From CAYWVR01 sp964461715 (lineage in GTDB: Bacteria; Planctomycetota; Phycisphaerae; FEN-1346), in the NCBI GenBank assembly GCA_964461715.1, contig CAYWVR010000002.1, positions 91,918-155,917 of the forward strand: DNA of 64,000 nt, read 5' to 3'. Shown here one piece after another: positions 1 through 6,914 of this stretch. Positions within the stretch are counted from its first letter, which is position 1. Every line of letters begins with the position of its first letter. Both the position numbers and the translations under genes were made by a program. The notes beneath the pieces are model-generated. The model was not told the DNA's origin. It saw only the letters and a list, made by a program, of their open reading frames with translations, and did no database searches.

Positions 1-382
1 CATCAGGGGCCGCGCATCCGACCATCTCGGCCGCCTGCCGGCCCATGGAACGCAGGCACGCGAGAGCCCGGCCGAAGGGAGCGTCGCCCGGAAGACCGAA
101 CGTCACCGAGTCCCGCACCACGGCCAGGGCGGCGACGGGCCGGTCGCCGATCTCGGCCATGAGGACGGCCGTCTCCTCCTGTGCCATGCGCACCGCCGAC
201 AGCGGGACGCCGCCGACCGTCTCCCAGCCCTTCGGGGGCGCGAGCAACAGCCGTCCCGCCGACGTCAGGTCCTCGGGGGTCACGGCCCGCCTGACGCGGA
301 ACCGTGTCGTGTCGTCTCCGCTAAGCCACGCGCGCCCGATCCTCGGGCTGCGTGCCAGATGTTCCATGCCGATCGGGATCAT
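1..382 (-). CDS. FeeM-like N-acyltransferase paralog, 3' end cut by window edge
   Basis: The minus strand reads open from an ATG at 382 to the window edge (127 codons); a GGAGG lies six bases before the ATG. The product contains a segment like FRVRRAVTPEDL, then a stretch matching the MATFIAVADGKVVGVQGLAV region of the intact paralog two genes upstream, and ends in a helix rich in Arg/Ala corresponding to RVGRRRVCEATNQ there. It is therefore a third member of the same family (long-chain N-acyl amino acid synthase / exosortase-associated acyltransferase, GNAT fold). It starts 19 bases after the stop of the preceding gene, so the three probably form one transcript. The catalytic half lies outside the window. 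Function is inferred from the family only. Confidence 0.6.
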   Translation of the reverse strand, partial: MIPIGMEHLARSPRIGRAWLSGDDTTRFRVRRAVTPEDLTSAGRLLLAPPKGWETVGGVPLSAVRMAQEETAVLMAEIGDRPVAALAVVRDSVTFGLPGDAPFGRALACLRSMGRQAAEMVGCAAPD

Positions 383-401
383 CGGAGGCCTCCATCGGTC
401 C

Positions 402-1007
402 TTAGGCCGTCGGCGGCGATTCCGCGGCACACATCACTTGCGCGAACGTCGCGGGACCCCAGAAGGCCCGCAGCCAGTCGCGCTCTTGGCTCGTGGCACG
501 GCCCAGGAGGCCGCTTTGCTCGATGAAGAGGCGCGCGAGAGCCCTCGGATCGTCGAAGAGATCGCCCGCCCGTTCGTTCCATTCGGCCACGGCAATGAAG
601 GTGGCCATGTCGGGCGAGGCCTCGTCGACGCCAAGGACGGCCGCGCCCGCGGTCGTCTCGGCCACCAGATGGTGGGCCTCGCTCAGCTCATCGACGGTGA
701 GGGCCCGGCGGATGGTTGTGCCGCGGGTGTCGGCACCGAAGAGGCCGAGGCGCGTCAGGAGGGCCATCCGCCGCTCGACGCCTCCGGCGCGCGGCCGGCG
801 CCGCGCGCGGCGGGACCGGGCGAGGTCCCGCTCCAGGGCCAGAAGGTCCATCCAGGAGGGTCGGGCGACGGACTGTGGGGGACGGGCCGCGGGAGAAAAG
901 CCGGAGGGCGCCTGCCCTCGCGGGTCGGTCCCCAGCGGTCCCATCCGAATCCCCACGTCCTGTCCTTTCGGCGGTTGCGAGCGCGGCGGGCGGCGGGCCG
1001 AAGGCAT
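402..1007 (-). CDS. Internally deleted FeeM-like acyltransferase paralog
   Basis: This 201-residue product joins the N-terminal part of the neighbouring intact acyltransferase (residues 81-141: MALLTRLGLFGADTRG..., MATFIAVA) directly to its C-terminal tail (residues 147-191: DLFDDPRALARLFIEQSG, WGPATFAQV). Compared with the intact copy, about 155 residues (roughly 89-243 there) are absent, which is the GNAT catalytic core, so acyltransferase activity is unlikely. The reading frame is nevertheless kept. The ATG at 1007 follows the upstream TAG by one base; the first 80 residues are Pro/Arg-rich and do not match the family, so the true start may be further in. It may be a decaying gene or a small protein that keeps a binding surface. 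Confidence 0.55.
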   Translation of the reverse strand: MPSARRPPRSQPPKGQDVGIRMGPLGTDPRGQAPSGFSPAARPPQSVARPSWMDLLALERDLARSRRARRRPRAGGVERRMALLTRLGLFGADTRGTTIRRALTVDELSEAHHLVAETTAGAAVLGVDEASPDMATFIAVAEWNERAGDLFDDPRALARLFIEQSGLLGRATSQERDWLRAFWGPATFAQVMCAAESPPTA

Positions 1008-1008
1008 C

Positions 1009-1917
1009 CTAGCACACCGGCACGGCCTGGCCCACGTCCCCGGTCACGGCGGCAAAGGTCGCGTCACCCCAGGCCCCGCGGATGGCCTCGCGCTCGGGGC
1101 GCGTGCATCCGGGGATCAGGCCGCTGTCCTCGACGAAGAGCCGCCGGAGGGCCGACTGGTCGTCGAACAGCGTCCGGGCCTCGGCGTCCCACGCCTTGAC
1201 CTGCTTGCGGTAGGGGTTGCTGACGAGGCAGCGAATCTTGATGAAGAGGGTCGCGCTGTCGCTGTCGTCGTTGGCCTGCTCGGCCCGGGCGATCAACTCG
1301 GCGACGTTGACCCGCATCACGACCACCGGATCGTCGGTCTTGCGGGAGTAGCTGCGCACGTCGCTGACCTGCGTGAAGCCCAGGAGGTTGAAGAACCGGG
1401 CGTGGCCGGGGCTGACGGTAGTGATGAGTTCGTCGCATCCGACGGCCAGGCCGTGGGCGAACATGCACCGCATCAGCTCCGTGGGCACGGCGCTCTTGCG
1501 GTACTCGGGGGCAATGGCCTGGTTGGTGGCCTCGCAGACCCGCCGCCTGCCGACCCGAAGCTCGTCCAGCACGTCCTGGAACGCGTCGTCCGAGGGCAGC
1601 CCGAGATGCGGCCCGTCGACGGCCAGTCCCTGGACGCCCACGACCTTTCCGTCGGCCACAGCGATGAAGGTGGCCATGGACGGCAGGGCCTCGAAGGGAC
1701 GCATGCGGAGTCCGGTCGCCGTCGGCTGGATGTAGCCCTGCTCGGCGAACGCGTCGTGGACGAGCCGATAGCCCTGGATAAGGTCATCGTCGGTGACGGC
1801 TCGGCGGATGACGGCGCCGCGGGTGTCAGACCCGAACAGACCGGCCCGCCTCAGCAGCGCCATCCGGCGCGAGGCCCGGGCCGATTCCGCGTCCCCCCTC
1901 CCCTTGTGGACCTTCAT
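1009..1917 (-). CDS. FeeM-like N-acyl amino acid synthase / exosortase-associated acyltransferase
   Basis: The 302-residue protein looks like the GNAT-fold acyltransferases that accompany PEP-CTERM/exosortase loci and the FeeM long-chain N-acyl amino acid synthases. A basic N-terminus is followed by IRRAVTDDDL...YRLVHDAF, a central core MATFIAVADGKVVGVQGL, a pocket segment with EYRKSAVPTELMRCMFAHG, then GHARFFNLLGFTQV, which is typical of the cofactor-proximal part of this fold. The C-terminal 60 residues (FDDQSALRRLFVEDSG) are shared with the shortened neighbour. The start is supported by a GGAGG eight bases before the ATG. Family members transfer an acyl group from acyl-ACP to an amine; the substrate here is unknown. 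It is the promoter-proximal gene of a three-paralog minus-strand set. Confidence 0.72.
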   Translation of the reverse strand: MKVHKGRGDAESARASRRMALLRRAGLFGSDTRGAVIRRAVTDDDLIQGYRLVHDAFAEQGYIQPTATGLRMRPFEALPSMATFIAVADGKVVGVQGLAVDGPHLGLPSDDAFQDVLDELRVGRRRVCEATNQAIAPEYRKSAVPTELMRCMFAHGLAVGCDELITTVSPGHARFFNLLGFTQVSDVRSYSRKTDDPVVVMRVNVAELIARAEQANDDSDSATLFIKIRCLVSNPYRKQVKAWDAEARTLFDDQSALRRLFVEDSGLIPGCTRPEREAIRGAWGDATFAAVTGDVGQAVPVC

Positions 1918-2881
1918 AGCTTCTCCCTCCTACAGATGACGAACGCCTTTCCCCTTGTTCCCATCCTGCCTACTTCCCCAGTTTGCCCCAATTTACCACC
2001 CTGTCAAATTTCACACCGGATGCGTAAACCAGAGATGCGACGGAAGATCGTAAAACGTTTTTTGACAAGGACTTACAGAGAGATGTGACGCGGGGCCGCT
2101 TTTTCGGCCGGCACCGTCGGCTGCGCAACACCGTCGATTTTCGCCGGGTTTCTTCGCCCAGAGGCATCGCATCTGTCCGGGAAGTCGACCTCCGAAAGTG
2201 CTTCGGAAGGCCCGACTTCTCCGCCCCAGACCTGCCGCCGACCCGCTCGGCGTGAAGCGAGTCCGGCCGCCGTGCCGCTCACCCCCGACGTCGGGGGCGA
2301 ACGCGTAGCCGCATGGGGGCGAAGATCAGCGGACAGAGAGACCCGGCTTGCGCCGAATCCTTGAGGGAGGGAAATGCTGTCAGTCTGGTCGTCTTGCGGT
2401 AGCGCCCAATCCAGCCGTTGTCCTTCTGCTATCCGCCTCGACGAGTGGAGTATGGCACGGAGCCGTGCTCTATCAGAAAGATTCCCCTCTTCCCGGTCCC
2501 CTCTATCCCCGCTACAGCCCTGCACCTACGTCACGGCCCGCCCGACCGGGCATCGGTTCAGGTCGTCACTCACGTCTGATAACTGCGATCCGCATGCCAA
2601 CTCCCGGCAGAATTCCGATCTGTTTGATCCGGCCGTAAGCGCTTGTCTAAAAAGCACTTAGAACAAGAGTCCACGGTTTCGGGCCGTTCCCCCGGAGGCC
2701 GACCCGCCGCCGACCGTTGCCCCAGAGCAACGAACTCGCTCGCGAAAGCGTTCTTCTTGGGACGTTAACCCTTGCGAACAAAGGACTTAAGGCCCGTTCC
2801 TCCGCATGCAACATGAGTTTCAACGCCGCAACAGAGAGGGCCGTGAACGCGAGGCACCCGCGATCCGGAGGGCCTGGAACG
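1918..2881. other. Gene-poor stretch of about 960 bases
   Basis: I see no convincing coding region here; the short open frames on both strands have no recognisable domain or well-placed ribosome binding site. The composition is visibly less GC-rich than the neighbouring genes. A TTGACA on the minus strand at 2007-2002 could be a -35 element for the acyltransferase genes, but its -10 partner is poor. Small inverted repeats occur at 2181-2219 and 2642-2667 (CTTGT/ACAAG outer arms). The region may hold regulatory elements or decayed sequence. Confidence 0.4.
2181..2219. repeat. Nested inverted repeat (hairpin) in the gene-poor region
   Basis: Outer arms GAAGTCG (2181-2187) and CGACTTC (2213-2219) are perfectly complementary. 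Inside them CCTCCGAA pairs imperfectly with TTCGGAAGG. A 39-base extended hairpin is possible on either strand. No T-run follows, so it is not an obvious terminator; it could be a REP-like element or part of an RNA. Confidence 0.4.
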
Positions 2882-3727
2882 TCAGCCGCCCATGGCCTTT
2901 CGCAGGATCCAGTCGCGAAGCCGAGTCGGGACGTGGGCCAGGGCCGTGAAGGCCCGGACGCGCCATGGCGTCAGATACCGGGCCCGTGGCCGGCGGTCGG
3001 TGGCGGCCCGGCACACCGCCCGAGCCACAAGCTCGATCGGCGCCCCACCGCCACCGGCCACTTCACGGGCGTGCCGGTGCTGGGCCTCATAGAAGGCCCG
3101 GAAAGGGCTCTTCTCGGGCGGCGGAAGCGTGCTCTCGGCAACGTTACCGGCCTTCTCCCAGATCTCGGTCGTAAACGAGCCCGGCTCAATCAGCACGACG
3201 TTAACGCCCAGGGGGGCGTATTCGACCCGAGCCGCGTCGCTCAACGCCTCCAGGGCAAACTTGCTGGCCGCATACGCCCCGACACAGGGCACGGCCACGC
3301 GGCCGGAGACGGAGCTCATGTTGATGATCCGCCCGGCCCCCTGCGCTCGCATCCTCGGCCCGACGAGCTGCATCCAGGCCAGACAAGCCAAGACGTTGAC
3401 CTCGAGCTCGTGTCGGAAGGCATCAAGGTCCACATCCTCGGCGACGCCCGGGGCCACGACGCCCGCGTTGTTGACGAGGACGTCAATCCGTCCCCAAGCC
3501 TCCAGGAGGGCGTGGAGCGTCCGTTGCCGGTCCTCGGGCACCGTCACGTCGCCGGGGCAAACGAGCGCTGTGCCGGAACCTCGCTCTCGCTCGATGCTTT
3601 CGGCCAAGGCCCGGAGCCGTTCCTCGCGGCGGGCCATCAGGGCCACGTGGAGCCCTTCGGCGGCCAAGGCCGCGGCACAGGCGGCGCCGATCCCCGAACT
3701 GGCCCCCGTCACAAGCGCGGTCTTCAT
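2882..3727 (-). CDS. Short-chain dehydrogenase/reductase
   Basis: A classical SDR of 281 residues. The NAD(P)-binding motif TGASSGIG lies at residues 7-14, NNAG at 86-89, and the catalytic Ser139, Tyr152 and Lys156 (YAASK) are all present; the GRIINMSS strand precedes the serine. The C-terminal 60 residues are basic. The start is placed at MKTALVTG because that is where the family begins; a 14-residue upstream extension from 3769 is open but has no similarity. A perfect TATAAT sits nine bases before this ATG, so the transcript may be nearly leaderless. The substrate cannot be told from sequence. It lies between the acyltransferases and the PEP-CTERM genes on the same strand, but with its own promoter. 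Confidence 0.85.
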   Translation of the reverse strand: MKTALVTGASSGIGAACAAALAAEGLHVALMARREERLRALAESIERERGSGTALVCPGDVTVPEDRQRTLHALLEAWGRIDVLVNNAGVVAPGVAEDVDLDAFRHELEVNVLACLAWMQLVGPRMRAQGAGRIINMSSVSGRVAVPCVGAYAASKFALEALSDAARVEYAPLGVNVVLIEPGSFTTEIWEKAGNVAESTLPPPEKSPFRAFYEAQHRHAREVAGGGGAPIELVARAVCRAATDRRPRARYLTPWRVRAFTALAHVPTRLRDWILRKAMGG

Positions 3728-3736
3728 GGCGGCGAC

Positions 3737-3742
3737 ATTATA
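3737..3742 (-). promoter_or_regulatory. Perfect -10 hexamer close to the SDR start codon
   Basis: TATAAT on the minus strand, nine bases upstream of the SDR ATG. The -35 region with a 17-base spacer (CTCGGC) is weak; a TTGCCT lies 21 bases upstream. If it is used, the transcript would start within a few bases of the start codon. Confidence 0.4.
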
Positions 3743-3797
3743 CCACGCGGACGGCGCGGGCCGAGGCAATTCGGAACCGCGCCCCCCGGAAAAGGGG

Positions 3798-3830
3798 ACC
3801 CGGCGGGTGGATCGCGTCCACCCGCCGGGT
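3798..3830 (-). terminator. Likely intrinsic terminator after the first PEP-CTERM gene
   Basis: A perfect 14-bp stem (ACCCGGCGGGTGGA and its complement) with a five-base loop lies about 70 bases after the stop codon of the PEP-CTERM gene. On the minus strand it is followed by CCCCTTTTCC, a short T-run. The strong stem makes it a good stop signal for that gene and separates it from the SDR gene. Confidence 0.6.
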
Positions 3831-3902
3831 CGTGAAACACTCTCTTCTGTCGCCAGGCCACCGGCTCAACGTCGGCCGGAGACCGGGCTACATCCACTCA
3901 CG

Positions 3903-4916
3903 CTACTTGCTGCGACGACGACGGACGTAGCCCGCCAGGCTGCCGAGGCCGAACACCAGACCGGCCATCGTGACCGGCTCGGGCACAAAGGCGCCCATCG
4001 CCGGGTCCGAAGACTCGACCAGCCAGGGATCGCCGGACGGCGCGAAGTTCGGCCGCGTCGTTCCCGCGAGGCGCATGTCGGCCGTCACACCCGTCACCGA
4101 CGAGAAGCTGTTCGGGAACGGATCCTGGTCGAACTGGGCGAGCTGCGTCCCACCCGTCCAGGAAATGAACAGGTCGAACGTGCCGGAGCCCGTGCCGTTC
4201 TGCGGCACGAACGTGGCGAACACGTCGTCCAGCAGGAAGCCGCTCTGCGTCGTGCCGACGAGGACCTGCTCGGCGCCGGCCGCGATGGTGTCCGTCCCCG
4301 TGCCATCGTAGCCGATGCCGGGGTACTCATTGGCGTCGACGCGGGCGCCGGGGCCGCCCAGACCCGTGGACCACGGATCCTCGTTGGTCACCGGGACGAA
4401 CCACGGCGCCTCGGAGGCGCCGAGGGGCTGCACGAACATCTCGAACGTGTCGCCCGCGCTGAACAGCGTCTGCTGAATCACCGTGCCGGTCGGACCGGTC
4501 ACCGATTCGAAGATGACCGTGTTGTCCTGGCGGCCATAGAAGATGCCGACGATCTCAAGGCCGGCGTCCCCGTGACCGTAGAGCTGCTTGCTGCCCTGGG
4601 TGATGCCGTCGGGGGCGTTGTGCATTCCGGAGAAGATCGTGTCGATGCGGAACACGCCCCAGGCGTCCTCATTGGCACCCAGGCTGGCATGCTTGTTCTT
4701 CTGGAGCTGGTCGGGCGTGTACGCCTGGCCCAGTGTGACGGGGGTCACGCCGTCCGCCTCAAGACCGGTGTACTCCGTGCCCTGATCGAAGTTGATCAAG
4801 TGCATGACGTACGGTCCGGTGTAGCCCGTGCGGAACGGAATCGTGGCCGCCGACGCGGGGCCGGCGAGGGCGAACACCATGCCGCCCAAGATTAGAAGTA
4901 TGCTCAAACGTCTCAT
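3903..4916 (-). CDS. PEP-CTERM sorting-domain surface protein
   Basis: A 337-residue exported protein. Residues 1-24 form a signal peptide (MRRLSILLILGG...GPASA), and the C-terminus is a textbook PEP-CTERM signal: VPEP at 311-314, a 16-residue hydrophobic stretch and RRRRSK at the very end. The body is acidic and rich in Gly/Thr with beta-type sequence and matches no enzyme family I recognise. By family knowledge such proteins are cut by exosortase and attached to the envelope or released into the exopolysaccharide matrix; the exosortase of this window is the likely processing enzyme. The start at MRRLSILL is chosen because it begins the signal peptide and has AGGAG just upstream; 70 more upstream codons are open but not protein-like. 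A perfect hairpin lies in the leader. Confidence 0.85.
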   Translation of the reverse strand: MRRLSILLILGGMVFALAGPASAATIPFRTGYTGPYVMHLINFDQGTEYTGLEADGVTPVTLGQAYTPDQLQKNKHASLGANEDAWGVFRIDTIFSGMHNAPDGITQGSKQLYGHGDAGLEIVGIFYGRQDNTVIFESVTGPTGTVIQQTLFSAGDTFEMFVQPLGASEAPWFVPVTNEDPWSTGLGGPGARVDANEYPGIGYDGTGTDTIAAGAEQVLVGTTQSGFLLDDVFATFVPQNGTGSGTFDLFISWTGGTQLAQFDQDPFPNSFSSVTGVTADMRLAGTTRPNFAPSGDPWLVESSDPAMGAFVPEPVTMAGLVFGLGSLAGYVRRRRSK

Positions 4917-4935
4917 GATCTGGTTCTCCTTCGGT

Positions 4936-4962
4936 TTTCCTCCGTCGTACGTGCGGAGGAAA
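4936..4962 (-). promoter_or_regulatory. Inverted repeat in the leader of the first PEP-CTERM gene
   Basis: A perfect 9-bp inverted repeat (TTTCCTCCG ... CGGAGGAAA) with a nine-base loop lies 20 bases upstream of the start codon on the transcribed strand. Its downstream arm contains a GGAGG, so it could sequester a ribosome-binding sequence or stabilise the mRNA. The Shine-Dalgarno nearest the ATG (AAGGAG) is outside the stem. Confidence 0.4.
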
Positions 4963-4982
4963 TGTCCCCTCGAAACGTCGTT

Positions 4983-4994
4983 ACAAGGCCTTGT
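4983..4994. promoter_or_regulatory. 12-bp perfect palindrome upstream of the first PEP-CTERM gene
   Basis: ACAAGGCCTTGT is a perfect palindrome about 70 bases upstream of the start codon, where an operator could lie. No regulator for it is recognisable in the window. Confidence 0.2.
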
Positions 4995-5122
4995 GTTCTC
5001 GACTCGCCTCCGTCGGTGCCGGGCGGCATGGCGCCGTGCGCCCGACAGGTGAACGTCCGGTGCTTGGTTTATGCCCCCCACCTCCTTTCCCAAGGGGCGG
5101 CTATGCCCGCCTCTCTGGCTCT

Positions 5123-6004
5123 TCATGCTTGTCCCCTTCGTCCCTTATATTCGTGATACGCTATTGTCGCGCCACACCCCCTCCGGGGGGCGCGTCGTTG
5201 TCCTCTCGGTCGCCGCCGCCCGACCACGAGCGCCAGCACCAGACCCGAGCCCATCAGGGTCAGCGTCGCCGGCTCCGGCGCCGCAAAGGTCACCATGCCG
5301 GCCACCCCGTAGGCCTGGCCCGGGGCCGCGAAGTCGTACCAGTGCTCGAGGTGGTCGTGCGTGTCCCAGCACCCGTACAGCCCCGCGTCGTCGTAGCCGA
5401 AGACCGTCACGTAATGGTCGCCGACGTTGTTGCCGTCGGTATCGACGTGCAGCTCGACGGGCCGCCCGGCGTCAATCTCGTCCATCAGGGCCGTCCAGTA
5501 CGTCCCGGCCGACCACAGGCTCGCCTCATCCAGAGCGACGTAGGCGGCGGTGGCCCCCGGATAGCCACGATAGGCGGCATAGCCGGCCAGGCCGTCGGGC
5601 TGGCGATTGGCGTAGCTCTCGCCGTCGGCCAGCGCCGGGCCGGCCGAGGCATCCATGAAGTCGGCCAGCGAATCGTCCGCGTGGAACGGGTCGTCCGACG
5701 TCGCGGCGCGGTCCATGCCCGTGCCGTGTCCGACGTAATCCCGCATGTGGTCGGCCGATGCGATCATGGCTTTCACGGCGTCCTGGTTCGTCGTCCAACT
5801 GGCGGTCCCGTCGCCGTCGGTGATCAGGTTGGGAAAGCCGTGGCCGTCCCAGTATCCGATGATCATCCCGGCGGCCGTCGGGCCGCATCCCTGATACCAG
5901 AGGTAGCTCGGTACCCCGGCAATTTTTATCGTTCCCGCGTCCGCCGCACTTGCCAGCGTCAGCATCGCGACGACGAGGACACTCCCCCGCCCTACCTTCC
6001 CCAT
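5123..6004 (-). CDS. C39-like papain-fold protein with PEP-CTERM signal and C-terminal tail
   Basis: A 293-residue exported protein. After a signal peptide (residues 1-23) comes a C39-like cysteine peptidase domain: QGCGPTAAG with Cys40 as likely nucleophile, GDHYVTVFGYDD with His197, and CWDTHDH with Asp214. The arrangement Cys...His...Asp matches papain-like enzymes. The PEP-CTERM signal starts at residue 243 (PEPATLTL, hydrophobic segment, GRRRPRG), but it is followed by about 26 extra residues, whereas such signals normally end the protein. The start with GGAGGGG upstream is preferred over an ATG nine codons earlier. It could be a surface peptidase acting on its neighbours; activity is inferred from motifs only. 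Confidence 0.75.
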   Translation of the reverse strand: MGKVGRGSVLVVAMLTLASAADAGTIKIAGVPSYLWYQGCGPTAAGMIIGYWDGHGFPNLITDGDGTASWTTNQDAVKAMIASADHMRDYVGHGTGMDRAATSDDPFHADDSLADFMDASAGPALADGESYANRQPDGLAGYAAYRGYPGATAAYVALDEASLWSAGTYWTALMDEIDAGRPVELHVDTDGNNVGDHYVTVFGYDDAGLYGCWDTHDHLEHWYDFAAPGQAYGVAGMVTFAAPEPATLTLMGSGLVLALVVGRRRPRGQRRAPRRGCGATIAYHEYKGRRGQA

Positions 6005-6093
6005 CCGTTCCCGCCCCTCCGGCGGGAGCACCCGCGGCCCGGTCTGCCGGGCCGTCCGGCACTCGTGGTTCTATCCCCGCCCGCACGTGGTTC

Positions 6094-6840
6094 TTAGTGA
6101 GCCCGCCCCTCCAGGCGGGTGCGCCGCTTGAGCCCGTACCGCACGAGCCCTCCGACGCCCATCAGAAGCCCGGCCAACGTCAGCGGCTCCGGCACCGCCG
6201 GCTGCGACCCCGCCTCGAGCAGGACGGCGATGTCCTGCGCGTCGTTGTGGACGAGGGCCCAGACGAGGTTGCTGGTGGCGCCGCTGTAGCCGGGGTCGGT
6301 CACTGTATCGAGCATGGCGTTGATCGCCGGGCGATCCACCTCTTCCCAGGGATAGAGCGAAGGGACGAAGTGATCGCCGGCGTAGATGTTGTAGCCGTTG
6401 GCGGGATTCTCGTTCACGAGTTCCCAGACGGCCACCTGGAACTCGGCCGATTCCTTGTAGAGGCCGCCCCAGAGCCGCGACAGGTACGTGACGACGGTCG
6501 GGTCCATGTTGGGCCCGGGCTCGGGGGATTCGACCAGCGGCTGGATGTCCCACGTCCACACCTGGCCGTCGTAGATCGGCTGGACAAGGTCGATGCAGTA
6601 ACCGCTGAACGTCGTGTTCAGGCCGAACGCCGGGTTCGTGACGTCGTTTGGGTCGATGGCGAGCTTCGTGAAACGGTGGAGCCCCGCCCAGACCCAATAG
6701 GTGTCGCCGTAGCGGACGTGGACGGATTTTCTGGGGGTCACCCCGTCAAACTTGGCGGTGATGGTGCCCACCGAGCCGGCCTGAACCGATCCGGCCAGGA
6801 TCAGAAGCCCCAGGGCCGCCCAAAGGGTTCGCTTTCTCAC
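6094..6840 (-). CDS. PEP-CTERM surface protein with thioester-domain-like motifs
   Basis: A 248-residue exported protein with a signal peptide (RKRTLWAALGLLILAGSVQA) and a C-terminal PEP-CTERM signal (VPEPLTLAGLLMGVGG, then RRTRLEGRAH). The mature part carries GYCIDL (Cys82) and EFQVAVWELV (Gln135, Trp139). These match the Cys and Gln-x-x-x-Trp motifs of thioester domains, which form a Cys-Gln intramolecular thioester in some surface adhesins. The thioester is an inference. GTG at 6840 is taken as the start because GAGGAG lies five bases before it; an in-frame GTG five codons earlier overlaps that site. It lies between the C39-like gene and the phosphoglycosyl transferase, all on the minus strand. 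Confidence 0.78.
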   Translation of the reverse strand: MRKRTLWAALGLLILAGSVQAGSVGTITAKFDGVTPRKSVHVRYGDTYWVWAGLHRFTKLAIDPNDVTNPAFGLNTTFSGYCIDLVQPIYDGQVWTWDIQPLVESPEPGPNMDPTVVTYLSRLWGGLYKESAEFQVAVWELVNENPANGYNIYAGDHFVPSLYPWEEVDRPAINAMLDTVTDPGYSGATSNLVWALVHNDAQDIAVLLEAGSQPAVPEPLTLAGLLMGVGGLVRYGLKRRTRLEGRAH

Positions 6841-6914
6841 GGTCGCTCCTCTCACTCTGTTTCGTGCCGCGTCCTCGCAGCCCGAACATCTTTCTCTCTG
6901 CGGCGGCCTCCGCG

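Noticed and set aside
493..2088. 531-codon plus-strand frame over the acyltransferases
   Set aside because: It is antisense to three genes with clear mutual homology and has no domain.
2453..2468. Possible sigma54 site with TGGCAC
   Set aside because: The spacing from GG to GC is 11 instead of 10 bases, and the sequence is better explained as a short inverted repeat.
2073..2525. 150-codon minus-strand frame in the gene-poor region
   Set aside because: No domain, no ribosome site and a composition unlike the neighbouring genes.
6102..6119. GC-rich inverted repeat at the end of the thioester-like PEP-CTERM gene
   Set aside because: It lies in coding sequence before the stop codon and has no T-run, so I do not call it a terminator.
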